Origin: Holophagaceae bacterium UBA1801
GTDB lineage: Bacteria; Acidobacteriota; Holophagae; Holophagales; Holophagaceae
DNA length: 6,932 nucleotides
Assembly (NCBI GenBank): GCA_002319925.1
Contig: DCFP01000081.1
Coordinates: forward strand, 43,231 to 50,162
Reading direction: 5' to 3'
Below the pieces are notes generated by a model. The model was not told where the DNA came from. It made no database searches and saw only the letters and a program-made list of their open reading frames with translations. Shown here piece after piece: positions 1 through 6,275 of this stretch. A program made the translations under genes and the position numbers. The first letter of the stretch is position 1. Each line of letters starts with the position of its first letter.

Positions 1-161
1 GCCTTGTCGAAGCTGGCCTTGAAGAGGAATGGGATCCCGCGGCTTTCCGCCAGGTCCATGAGCCGGGAAGCCAGGAAATGCGTGTGCTCCCGGGACTCGA
101 TGACACAGGGACCAGCGATGAGGAAAAAGCTCTGGTCCGTGAAGGGTCGTTTGAAATCCAT
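1..161 (-). CDS. kdsA: 2-dehydro-3-deoxyphosphooctonate aldolase (KDO-8-phosphate synthase), 5' part only
   Basis: Cytoplasmic enzyme that condenses phosphoenolpyruvate with arabinose-5-phosphate to give KDO-8-phosphate, the precursor of the KDO sugar of LPS inner core. Only the first 53 codons lie in the window; the gene runs off the left edge. The translated start reads MDFKRPFTDQSFFLIAGPCV, followed by IES, and ends in the FKASFDKA block that is diagnostic of KdsA and related to DAHP synthases. Cys19, in the GPCVIES motif, is the position that is Cys in metal-dependent KdsA and Asn in the E. coli metal-independent type, so this should be the metal-dependent class (inference from family knowledge). 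The ATG at 161-159 is preceded on the minus strand by AGGA about 5 bases upstream, a good ribosome binding site. It is divergent from the Lrp-type regulator. No internal oddity is visible in the part shown. Confidence 0.93.
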   Translation of the reverse strand, partial: MDFKRPFTDQSFFLIAGPCVIESREHTHFLASRLMDLAESRGIPFLFKASFDK

Positions 162-255
162 CGGAGTCCTCTATGCGAATAGTAGTTTAGCCCCTGCGCC
201 AAGGAGCGGTTCCCAGGGGAGGACTTAAAAGCTTTTCCAGAATGTAACCAAAATC

Positions 256-271
256 ATACTCGATAGAGTAT
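256..271. promoter_or_regulatory. Perfect inverted repeat between divergent kdsA and lrp-type genes, candidate operator/promoter
   Basis: ATACTC-GATA-GAGTAT is a perfect 6+6 bp inverted repeat with a 4-bp spacer, in an AT-rich patch of an otherwise GC-rich intergenic region (162-314). It covers -10-like hexamers on both strands: TATACT on the minus strand (272-267, towards kdsA) and TATATT on the plus strand (269-274, towards the regulator, leaving a leader of about 35 nt). No matching -35 box at normal spacing was found on either strand. Lrp/AsnC proteins commonly repress their own gene from such sites, so autoregulation is the natural guess; that is inference. Confidence 0.4.
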
Positions 272-314
272 ATTTGTATCCCAATGCAATTTCCTGGCCC
301 CTGGATGAAAGATC

Positions 315-821
315 ATGACCAAGCCCCTGATGAACGATGACCTCAACCGCCGCTTGGTGGTGTTGTTGCAGCTGGAAGGCCGCATCAGCCACGCGGAACT
401 GGCCGAACGCTTGGGCGTGAGTCGACCCACCGTCATCGACCGCGTGAAGCGCCTGGAAGCCGAAGGCATCATCCAGGGCTACAGTGCGCGGGTGAGCCCT
501 GCTTCGGTTCAGAAGCCCAACGTCTGCTTCGTGGCCGTCCGGCACCGCACGGGGGATGACGATGCCCTGGAACGGGATTTCCTCAAGGCCCTCCAGGACG
601 AGCCTGACATTCTGGAAGCCTACACTGTGGCGGGCGAGGACTGCCTCCTCCTCAAGATCGTGGCGGACACACCCACGGGCGTCCATGACCGCCTCAAGCG
701 GATCCGCAGCCTCGCCGACCAGGTCACGACCCGCACCACCTTCGTGCTGCGCACCCACTTCGTGAAACCCGGACCCAGCCCCTTCCCCTTCGAACTGCAA
801 CCACAGAAGCGCAAGAGCTGA
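315..821 (+). CDS. Lrp/AsnC family transcriptional regulator
   Basis: A 168-residue DNA-binding protein of the feast/famine (Lrp/AsnC) family, which usually senses amino acids and works as dimers or octamers. Residues about 8-58 form the AsnC-type winged helix-turn-helix, with ISHAELAERLGVSRPTVIDR (24-43) holding the turn and the recognition helix. Residues about 68-150 form the RAM/ligand domain, including the beta-rich VAGEDCLLLKI stretch (105-115) that corresponds to the family's 'xGxxDxLL' element. A short Pro/Lys tail (152-168) extends past the usual end. The first ATG at 315 was chosen because only a weak purine stretch (GAAAG) precedes it, but the second in-frame ATG at 330 has nothing better and would also give a normal N-terminus. 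It is divergent from kdsA and followed by a convergent histidine kinase gene. No target operon is adjacent, so its effector cannot be assigned; it may control itself through the inverted repeat at 256-271. Confidence 0.9.
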   Translation: MTKPLMNDDLNRRLVVLLQLEGRISHAELAERLGVSRPTVIDRVKRLEAEGIIQGYSARVSPASVQKPNVCFVAVRHRTGDDDALERDFLKALQDEPDILEAYTVAGEDCLLLKIVADTPTGVHDRLKRIRSLADQVTTRTTFVLRTHFVKPGPSPFPFELQPQKRKS

Positions 822-831
822 AAAGCAGGGG

Positions 832-913
832 TCAGTGGCCGGTGATTGGTTAAATCAGATCGCGGCCAAAGGCCGCGGACAATATCAACTGACCACTGAC
901 CACCGGCCACTGA
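832..913. repeat. Heptad-based long inverted repeat / hairpin between convergent genes
   Basis: The outer arms 832-844 (TCAGTGGCCGGTG) and 901-913 (CACCGGCCACTGA) are perfect 13-bp reverse complements. At the centre lies a second perfect hairpin, CGCGGCC-AAA-GGCCGCG (861-877). Between outer and inner stems the arms pair only imperfectly. The right arm reads as degenerate heptads CCACTGA/CCACCGG/CCACTGA (892-912) and the left arm as the complementary TCAGTGG/CCGGTGA. It starts 10 bp after the regulator's stop and touches the histidine kinase stop codon (914-916). There is no T-run, so it is not a classical intrinsic terminator, though the location between 3' ends suits termination or mRNA-end protection. 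A dispersed repetitive element (REP- or MITE-like) is the main alternative. Confidence 0.7.
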
Positions 914-2392
914 TCACTCATCAGGTGCCAGGGGGAAGGCCAGCTTGAAGCGGGAGCCGCGTCCCAGCTGGCTTTCCAGATCGACCTTCCCGTGCATGCT
1001 CTCCACGAGCCTGCGCACGATGGAAAGGCCCAGGCCCGTGGAACTCTCGCCGCCCGTGGGGCGGGCGCTGAGTTTGGAGAAACGGCCGAAGGCCTTGAGG
1101 CGGTCCTCCTCGTTGAAACCCGGACCTTCATCCTGGACGACCACCATGCCATTGGTCTCGTCCTGGGAAAGGCTGAGGGTCACCGTGTGCACGGGGGGTC
1201 CCGGCGGCATGAACTTGAGGGCGTTGCTCACCAGGTTGTCCAGCACTTCCTGGATGTATTCCCGGTCGGCCCAGACCAGCACGTCGATGCCGCCGAAATC
1301 CAGGGCAATGGCCTGGCCTTTGGAATCGGCCCGCTCCTTGTACTTGGCCTGCACCTGCATGAGCGCCTCGCCCAGGCTCACCTCGCCGAACTTGAGATTG
1401 AACTTGCCGGACTCGATGGCGGTGACATCCAGGAGCTTCTGGATCAGCTTGGTCGTCCGCTGTGCCTCGCTGGAGATGCGCTTGCCCATTTCGACGACTT
1501 CCTCGGAGGAGAGGTCGCCGGACATCAGCAGCTCGCCCACGAGACCAATGCTGTTGAGCGGATTCTTGAGATCGTGGGAGGCGATGCCCAGGAACTGGTT
1601 CTTCTCATCGTTCAGCACCACCAGTCTCTGGTTGAGTTTTTCCATCTCCTCCTCGGCCTGCGCCCGCTCTGCCATGCGCCCCAGCTGCTCGCCCACACCG
1701 GCCATTGAATTGAGCATGGTCTCGTCGGGATCCGGCGCTGGCGGCGAGAAGAACTCCAGCACGCAGACCAGCTCATCGTTCTTGAACACCGGAATGGCAT
1801 AGCCCATGACGAGCCCCACGCCCAGAGCCCTGCGGAAGAAATTCGTGGATCGGGGATCCTCCGTGTAGCGGGACCAGACCACCCAGCGGCTGGACCAGGC
1901 CTTGCCGGGCAGGCCCTTGCCCATGGCGAGGGGTTTCGTCTCGCCAGCCCGCAGGAAGGCTTCGTAGTCGTGGGGGCTTTCCAGATGCCAAATGTTGGCA
2001 GGTTGTAAGTAGGGCGCACCTTCATCCGGATTAACAAAATGGAAAGCATGAGCCACGGGCCAACCGGTATAGCTGCTGATGATGTCTAAGGCGCTCTGGA
2101 TGGCTTCTTCGACGCTGCGGGCGGTGCCCGCTGCCGCCGTCACATCCTGCAGCATCTGGAACATGGCCAGTGTCCGGCGGAGGGTGTCCTCCACCCGCTG
2201 GCGCTCCTCCATCTGCTTGCTCAACTCCAGCTGCATTTCGGCTTCGAATGCCTTTTTCGCCTTGAGCACCTGGAAACGGTAATAAACGAGCACGGCCACG
2301 ACCACACCGGCCACGACCACGCCAAGCAGGGAAAGGGAAAGAATGGATAGGCCGGATGCACCCACAGGACACCAACCTATGCATCGCCCCAT
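914..2392 (-). CDS. Membrane-anchored sensor histidine kinase with GAF domain
   Basis: A 492-residue sensor kinase. Residues 15-38 are a single hydrophobic segment (LSILSLSLLGVVVAGVVVAV) anchoring the protein in the inner membrane with almost no periplasmic part, so the signal is probably cytoplasmic or membrane-borne. A charged helix (41-75) leads to a GAF-like domain (about 85-238, containing GKGLPGKAW and the YAIPVF...VLEFFS strand), then a coiled-coil linker (240-265). The HisKA H-box is at 268-282 with phosphoacceptor His273 in SHDLKNP. The ATPase domain shows the N-box around DNLVSNALKF (385-394), G1 DEGPGF (421-426), the F-box FGRF (435-438) and G2 TGLGLSIV (452-459), so catalysis should be intact. 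No response regulator is adjacent, so it is an orphan here. The ATG at 2392 lacks a clear ribosome binding site; a GTG nine codons in (about 2365), preceded by AGG, is a plausible alternative that keeps the membrane segment. It is divergent from the transporter gene. Confidence 0.9.
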   Translation of the reverse strand: MGRCIGWCPVGASGLSILSLSLLGVVVAGVVVAVLVYYRFQVLKAKKAFEAEMQLELSKQMEERQRVEDTLRRTLAMFQMLQDVTAAAGTARSVEEAIQSALDIISSYTGWPVAHAFHFVNPDEGAPYLQPANIWHLESPHDYEAFLRAGETKPLAMGKGLPGKAWSSRWVVWSRYTEDPRSTNFFRRALGVGLVMGYAIPVFKNDELVCVLEFFSPPAPDPDETMLNSMAGVGEQLGRMAERAQAEEEMEKLNQRLVVLNDEKNQFLGIASHDLKNPLNSIGLVGELLMSGDLSSEEVVEMGKRISSEAQRTTKLIQKLLDVTAIESGKFNLKFGEVSLGEALMQVQAKYKERADSKGQAIALDFGGIDVLVWADREYIQEVLDNLVSNALKFMPPGPPVHTVTLSLSQDETNGMVVVQDEGPGFNEEDRLKAFGRFSKLSARPTGGESSTGLGLSIVRRLVESMHGKVDLESQLGRGSRFKLAFPLAPDE

Positions 2393-2510
2393 TCGTGATG
2401 ATTCATGAGGTTTGGAGTAGCAGTTCAGAAATCTGACGAAGCGGCAATATTTCAGGATTGGAGCAAAACCCTGTGGTCACTCACGGAATAATGGGGCCAA
2501 GGGGTTTCCC

Positions 2511-3398
2511 GTGAAGGCCTGGTTCGCCTATCTGATCGTCGCCATCGTGTGGGGCTCGACCTACTTCGCCATCGCCCTGGGGATCACCTCCTTCCAGACC
2601 TTCGGCATGGTGGCTTCCCGTTACCTGGCCGGAGGCGCTGTTGCCCTGCTTCTCAGCCGCATCAGCGGCGAGGCTTGGCCCTTGAAGCGCGATCTTCCCC
2701 ATCTGATGCTTCAGGGATTTCTGCTCCTCACCCTTTCCAACGCCCTGGTGACCTGGGCCGAGGGCACCGTCAGCAGTGGCGTGACTGCCGTTCTGTGTTC
2801 CACCACACCTTTGTTCTATGCGGTGATGGGCAAGGAGAGACTGGGATTCCGCGCCTGGTTGGGATTGTTCCTGGGTCTGAGCGGAGTGGCCGTTCTCATC
2901 CTGTCCCGCTCCGGAGCTCAGAAGCTGCACGTCTCCGGCGTAGTGGCCATCCTGGCAGCGGTATTCCTCTGGGCCTTCGGCACCCTCCACGGCCGGCACC
3001 ACGTGAAGGGTCACGGGCTGCTGGGACAGGTGGGAGTTCAGATGCTCACGGGTGGATTCCTGGCCCTGTGTCTGGTGCCCTTCACGGGCGGGTTCCTGCA
3101 CGCACCCCTCACGTGGAAGGCTGGCCTCGCAGTGGGTTACCTGGCAGTCTTCGGATCCCTCGTGGCCTATAGTGCCTTCATCTATCTCTCCAAGACCTGG
3201 CCCCCCACAAAAATGAGCACGTACGTCTACATCAATCCCGTGGTGGCCGTGGTGCTCGGCTGCGTCTTCATCGGCGAGCCCTTCAATCCAGCCATGGCCC
3301 TGGGGATGGTGGTGATTCTCGCCGGGGTCGCCCTCCTGCAGACGGCCAAACAAGCGAACCCTGCCGAAGCAGAAGCCTGTCCCTGCGGAACGGAGTAG
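2511..3398 (+). CDS. EamA/DMT-superfamily permease, YedA-like
   Basis: A 295-residue inner-membrane transporter of the drug/metabolite transporter (EamA) family; members export amino acids, metabolites or drugs, and the substrate here is unknown. About ten membrane helices can be drawn (roughly 4-22, 30-49, 66-83, 88-106, 114-132, 142-160, 172-192, 203-226, 236-254, 260-278), arranged as two EamA repeats. Family landmarks are WGSTYF (14-19), the WAEGTVSSGVTAV stretch (82-94), WAFGTLHGR (154-162), VGYLAVFGSLVA (208-219) and YINPVVAVVLG (240-250), which resemble E. coli YedA most closely from memory. The C-terminus ends in a short hydrophilic tail with a CPC motif (290-292). The GTG start at 2511 fits because AAGGGG lies 7-8 bases upstream and the protein then begins right at the first helix. 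It is followed after 40 bp by the NFACT gene on the same strand, with which it could be co-transcribed; a functional link is not evident. Confidence 0.92.
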   Translation: MKAWFAYLIVAIVWGSTYFAIALGITSFQTFGMVASRYLAGGAVALLLSRISGEAWPLKRDLPHLMLQGFLLLTLSNALVTWAEGTVSSGVTAVLCSTTPLFYAVMGKERLGFRAWLGLFLGLSGVAVLILSRSGAQKLHVSGVVAILAAVFLWAFGTLHGRHHVKGHGLLGQVGVQMLTGGFLALCLVPFTGGFLHAPLTWKAGLAVGYLAVFGSLVAYSAFIYLSKTWPPTKMSTYVYINPVVAVVLGCVFIGEPFNPAMALGMVVILAGVALLQTAKQANPAEAEACPCGTE

Positions 3399-3438
3399 TC
3401 GACGCTTCGATCGGTCCTTCGGCCGCTATGCTGATTCC

Positions 3439-4890
3439 ATGGACGCTCCGCTCCTTCTCGCCCTAGCCCGAGCCAAACAGCGCGCGGGCTGCCTGGCTGT
3501 GGAGGGAGTCCTGGTGGGCCGCCACTTCCTCGCCCTCTCCTGGGTTCCCGACCGGCGGGAAGCCTTTCCCAACCATGGCTGGATGTGGGTCTTCCTGCTG
3601 GCCCCCGCGCCTGAGCTCTGGCTACTGCACGACAAGGACGAGGCCTTCAAGCTCCTCAAGGCCCAGGCGCAGAGCGATCAGACCCGGCGTTGGGGCCTCG
3701 AACTCAAAGGGGCTCGCCTCGAAGCCGTGGAAGGCGATCCCCGGGAACGCTGGCTGGGCCTGCGTTTTCAGCGCAGAGCGCTCACGGGCCGCATGGAACA
3801 GACCCGGCTCTCGTTCCAGGCCATCCCAGGTCGCGGCGGGTTGAGACTGGATGGCACCGACCCGCTCACGCAAGTGCGCCTGGGTCTGGGACAGCCCTTC
3901 CCGGCCGCACCATCCTTCGATTCGCTGGAGGAGCCGCCTTCTCTCAAGCGATGGCGGGAGACCTGGTCTGATCGTCTGGAAGCGGCGCTCCAGGGTGAGG
4001 TCTTTGAGATCCTGCCCGGCGACGGACGATTGCTGGACCGGCATCACGCATGGTCCCTGGCCCGGGCCCAGCGCCTCCTGGTGGATCAGCGCCGGGCCGG
4101 CTTCGAAAAAAAGATCCGAAGTGAACGGGCTCGGCTGGAACGCTACGGCGAGGCCCTCGCCAAGGATAAAACCCGTCACCAGGCCTCTTTGCTCCTTCGG
4201 GAAAGGGCTGGGCGAATATCCGCCGAGCTTTATCTACTGAAAGGGAAAAGCGGAAGGATCCAGTTCCTGGATGGGTCCACCTTGGATCTCCCTGAAGGCT
4301 GGCTCGCCGAGGAAGTGGCCCAGCGCTGGTTCTCGGCAGCCAAGCGCGCGGAGCGGGGGTTGGAGCGCGTGGCGGAATTGGAGGCGGACCGGCTGCGGCA
4401 GCTTCAGGAATTGGACAAGACCGCGGCTGACGGGATTGCGCCCGAGGTGGCGAACATTCAGAAGAAAAAAGCACCGCCGGTGCCGAAGGGGAAGAAGGGC
4501 ATGGAAAGGGATGACAGACGCAAGGACGGCAAGGGACGGGCTTTCCGGAGCGTGATGGTGGAGGGCTTCGAAGTGCTCATCGGCAAGGGCGACGAGGACA
4601 ACGACGCGCTGACATTCAAGGTGGGCAATCCACTGGACTACTGGCTGCACGTCGCCAGCGTTCCCGGCAGCCACGTCCTCATCCGCAATCCCGACAAGGT
4701 GAGCGAGCCCCCGCGGGAGGTCATCGAACGCGCTGCCCAGCTGGCAGCCTTCTTCTCCAAAGCCCGCGATGGCGGCAAAGTGGAAGTCCACTACTGCCGC
4801 ATCGCCGATGTCAGCAAACCCAGGGGGTTTCCCCCGGGCAAGGTACTATTGAAGGCATACAAGAGCGTGCGGGTGTACCCGAAGGAGTGA
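3439..4890 (+). CDS. NFACT family protein (RqcH/FbpA-type ribosome quality control factor), divergent
   Basis: A 483-residue protein recognised by its C-terminal NFACT-R domain (about 368-480): FRSVMVEGFEVLIGKG, then NDALTF (388-393), YWLHV (401-405), PGSHV (409-413), SKAR (440-443) and KPRGFPPGKV (460-469). Characterised bacterial homologues (B. subtilis RqcH) bind obstructed 50S subunits carrying peptidyl-tRNA and add C-terminal alanine tails that mark the stalled peptide for degradation. Residues about 1-155 should be a reduced NFACT-N domain, 215-330 a charged helical region matching the coiled-coil, and 342-367 a Lys/Arg-rich linker. The usual length is about 550-580 residues, so N-terminal and coiled-coil parts are shortened. 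The Asp-Arg pair needed for tailing in RqcH seems replaced by Glu103-Arg104 in DPRERW, by a hand alignment that is uncertain. The ATG at 3439 has no clear ribosome binding site. Activity in tailing is inferred only from homology. Confidence 0.85.
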   Translation: MDAPLLLALARAKQRAGCLAVEGVLVGRHFLALSWVPDRREAFPNHGWMWVFLLAPAPELWLLHDKDEAFKLLKAQAQSDQTRRWGLELKGARLEAVEGDPRERWLGLRFQRRALTGRMEQTRLSFQAIPGRGGLRLDGTDPLTQVRLGLGQPFPAAPSFDSLEEPPSLKRWRETWSDRLEAALQGEVFEILPGDGRLLDRHHAWSLARAQRLLVDQRRAGFEKKIRSERARLERYGEALAKDKTRHQASLLLRERAGRISAELYLLKGKSGRIQFLDGSTLDLPEGWLAEEVAQRWFSAAKRAERGLERVAELEADRLRQLQELDKTAADGIAPEVANIQKKKAPPVPKGKKGMERDDRRKDGKGRAFRSVMVEGFEVLIGKGDEDNDALTFKVGNPLDYWLHVASVPGSHVLIRNPDKVSEPPREVIERAAQLAAFFSKARDGGKVEVHYCRIADVSKPRGFPPGKVLLKAYKSVRVYPKE

Positions 4891-4995
4891 GAGGCCTTCA
4901 CTTCGCCATTTACATAGCTCGTGCTTGGCCCATAAATCGAACGCTTAGGTAATCAGCGAAGTTGTACTGCTCTAAATAAATTAATGACGTAAAAC

Positions 4996-6120
4996 CTAGC
5001 GAAATTCCTTGGAAATCTCTTCAATCACTTTTCTCGCAGCGGTATGGCAATCGTCCTCGACTATCCCAATCCCGTTTATGTGTTCACTGGTCCTGAACGC
5101 CGCCATCATATTTCCCTCTTTATCAACCACCCGCCCATCAACCACAAGGCGCACATCGGAACTGGAACCACCAAGGCGGGACTTGATGATCAGCTGGACG
5201 ATACCCATGTATAGGGTGTACTCGGAATCCTGTTTTGCGATCCCGGCCAGTGCTTCCGGCAGGTAATCACTGATCCCGGCATTTCTCTCGTCCACCAGAT
5301 ACCGCACTTCTCCGATGGTAAAACCGGACCGTTTATTGTACGCGGGGTTAAACCAGACTTTTTCCAGGGCATGACCCCTCTTCATGCCACCTGCAATGGC
5401 TGCCTGCAAAGGTTCCGTCAACACAGTAGGTGCCGGGGGTTCGGGTTCATTGAGTTTTGGTGCAGATTCAGTGGATTGCTGGGAAGACACCACTGTTTTT
5501 TGGGAGGATGGGGCTTCCACAATGACTTTCGATGGATTTTCTTTCGAGGGTTTACCGGCTATCACCGCGGTCGATTTGGATTTTGGCGTTGCAACGATGA
5601 TTGACGAGAGTTTGGTCACGCCTCCCATGCCAAAAAGCTCGCTCTTGATATCACCGGCGATTTGCCTTACAGCCAACCACTCGTTGTCTCTTTTGTTGCC
5701 TCCTATCGACGGATTGGCCAATGTGTCAAATGCTGCAACGATTGCACCGCTACTATCAACTACCCGGCCTTCCACTTCGACGCGAGCAGAGGAGTCACCA
5801 CCGGGACTCGTGGTCATACGGTCTTGAACCACCGTGATACTCAAAACATATGGGGAATCAGCCTGAACGAGAGATTTCAGCTCGAAGGGAAAGCGTTCCA
5901 ACGCACCATCTGCATCGTTAACGGATTGATTGTCTATATGTCCAATAGTGCATCCCTTGGAACCATCGAATCCTGGGGCCTTCCATACCAAGCTCAGCCT
6001 TGAACCCTTTTTCAAGACTTTGACAATCTGTGGAGGGATGGTTTTAAAATCCCCCGCCATGGCTGGCACCGAAGGAATGACCATGAGCGAGATCGCGATC
6101 AATGATGCTTGGATCTTCAT
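4996..6120 (-). CDS. Secreted protein of unknown function with two tandem copies of one domain
   Basis: I do not recognise this 374-residue protein. Residues 1-22 are a clear signal peptide (MKIQASLIAISLMVIPSVPA plus MA) with an A-x-A site before Gly23; no lipobox Cys is present, so it should be soluble periplasmic or secreted. Two similar halves follow: repeat 1 (about 30-163) and repeat 2 (about 237-374). They share K(K/R)G...VW near the start, G-x-TIG, then GG-S/D-SS-x-V-x-V-x-GRVVD...AAF (GRVVD at 118-122 and 329-333) and a final helix. They are joined by a low-complexity Ser/Lys/Pro/Glu linker (167-236). The G-S-S-beta strand-D-x-x-G pattern vaguely recalls DUF4410/CsgG-like periplasmic proteins; that is only a guess. 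The ATG at 6120 was chosen over an upstream TTG at 6147 because GAGGG sits about 5 bases before it and it places the signal peptide at the N-terminus. Base composition is lower in G+C than its neighbours. Confidence 0.8.
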   Translation of the reverse strand: MKIQASLIAISLMVIPSVPAMAGDFKTIPPQIVKVLKKGSRLSLVWKAPGFDGSKGCTIGHIDNQSVNDADGALERFPFELKSLVQADSPYVLSITVVQDRMTTSPGGDSSARVEVEGRVVDSSGAIVAAFDTLANPSIGGNKRDNEWLAVRQIAGDIKSELFGMGGVTKLSSIIVATPKSKSTAVIAGKPSKENPSKVIVEAPSSQKTVVSSQQSTESAPKLNEPEPPAPTVLTEPLQAAIAGGMKRGHALEKVWFNPAYNKRSGFTIGEVRYLVDERNAGISDYLPEALAGIAKQDSEYTLYMGIVQLIIKSRLGGSSSDVRLVVDGRVVDKEGNMMAAFRTSEHINGIGIVEDDCHTAARKVIEEISKEFR

Positions 6121-6187
6121 TTTTCCCTCGAGGGTTGGGATAGACAAAAAACGAGCCAGAAGGCCTGTGTCCAGAGTGAATCCCTGG

Positions 6188-6271
6188 CACGTGAAAATGA
6201 TTCTAACCGGATGAATGTTCCCAAGCCGAATCCAGACTGATGTATCCTTCCAGCAGTTTCATTTTCGCGTG
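6188..6271. promoter_or_regulatory. Spaced 13-bp inverted repeat in the divergent promoter region, candidate operator pair
   Basis: The left arm CACGTGAAAATGA (6188-6200) and right arm TCATTTTCGCGTG (6259-6271) are reverse complements at 12 of 13 positions, separated by 58 bp. They lie in the 155-bp region between the divergent secreted-protein gene and the ModE-like gene, and the right arm ends 5 bp before the ModE-like start codon. A TAGAAT hexamer on the minus strand (6205-6200 region) resembles a -10 box for the secreted-protein gene, but no good -35 was found. A regulator binding both arms, possibly the ModE-like protein itself, would be consistent with this; the arms do not match the E. 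coli ModE box as I recall it. Confidence 0.4.
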
Positions 6272-6275
6272 ATCC

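Noticed and set aside
227..236. AAAAGCTTTT palindrome upstream of kdsA
   Set aside because: A 10-bp palindrome without a spacer in an AT-rich spot has no supporting context; I found no matching promoter boxes.
225..800. Long open frame on the minus strand opposite the Lrp-type gene
   Set aside because: It mirrors a clearly recognisable regulator, its translation shows no family features, and long antisense frames are expected in GC-rich genes.
892..920. Heptad repeats considered as a CRISPR or tandem-repeat array
   Set aside because: The units are only 7 bp, degenerate, few, and have no spacers; they fit better as an arm of the inverted-repeat element.
992..1708. Open frames of 238 and 285 codons on the plus strand over the histidine kinase gene
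   Set aside because: The minus strand carries all histidine kinase motifs; the plus-strand products are His/Leu- or Ser/Arg-rich shadows.
2481..3353. A 290-codon minus-strand frame over the transporter gene
   Set aside because: The product is a Gly/His/Gln-rich hydrophilic shadow of membrane-helix codons, while the plus strand gives a full EamA protein.
3622..4791. Several minus-strand frames (185 codons each) over the NFACT gene
   Set aside because: They lie opposite a coding region with conserved NFACT-R motifs and show no domain of their own.
4900..4962. ACTTCGC and GCGAAGT as a terminator between the NFACT gene and the secreted-protein gene
   Set aside because: Only 7 bp pair across a 49-bp gap with no T-run, which is well within chance; no terminator is supported in 4891-4995.
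6125..6134. CCCTCGAGGG palindrome over the ribosome binding site of the secreted-protein gene
   Set aside because: It has no loop and so cannot form a stable hairpin by itself; probably a by-product of the purine-rich binding site.
6121..6147. Upstream TTG start for the secreted-protein gene, adding nine residues
   Set aside because: The ATG at 6120 has a better ribosome binding site (GAGGG) and gives a standard signal peptide at the very N-terminus.
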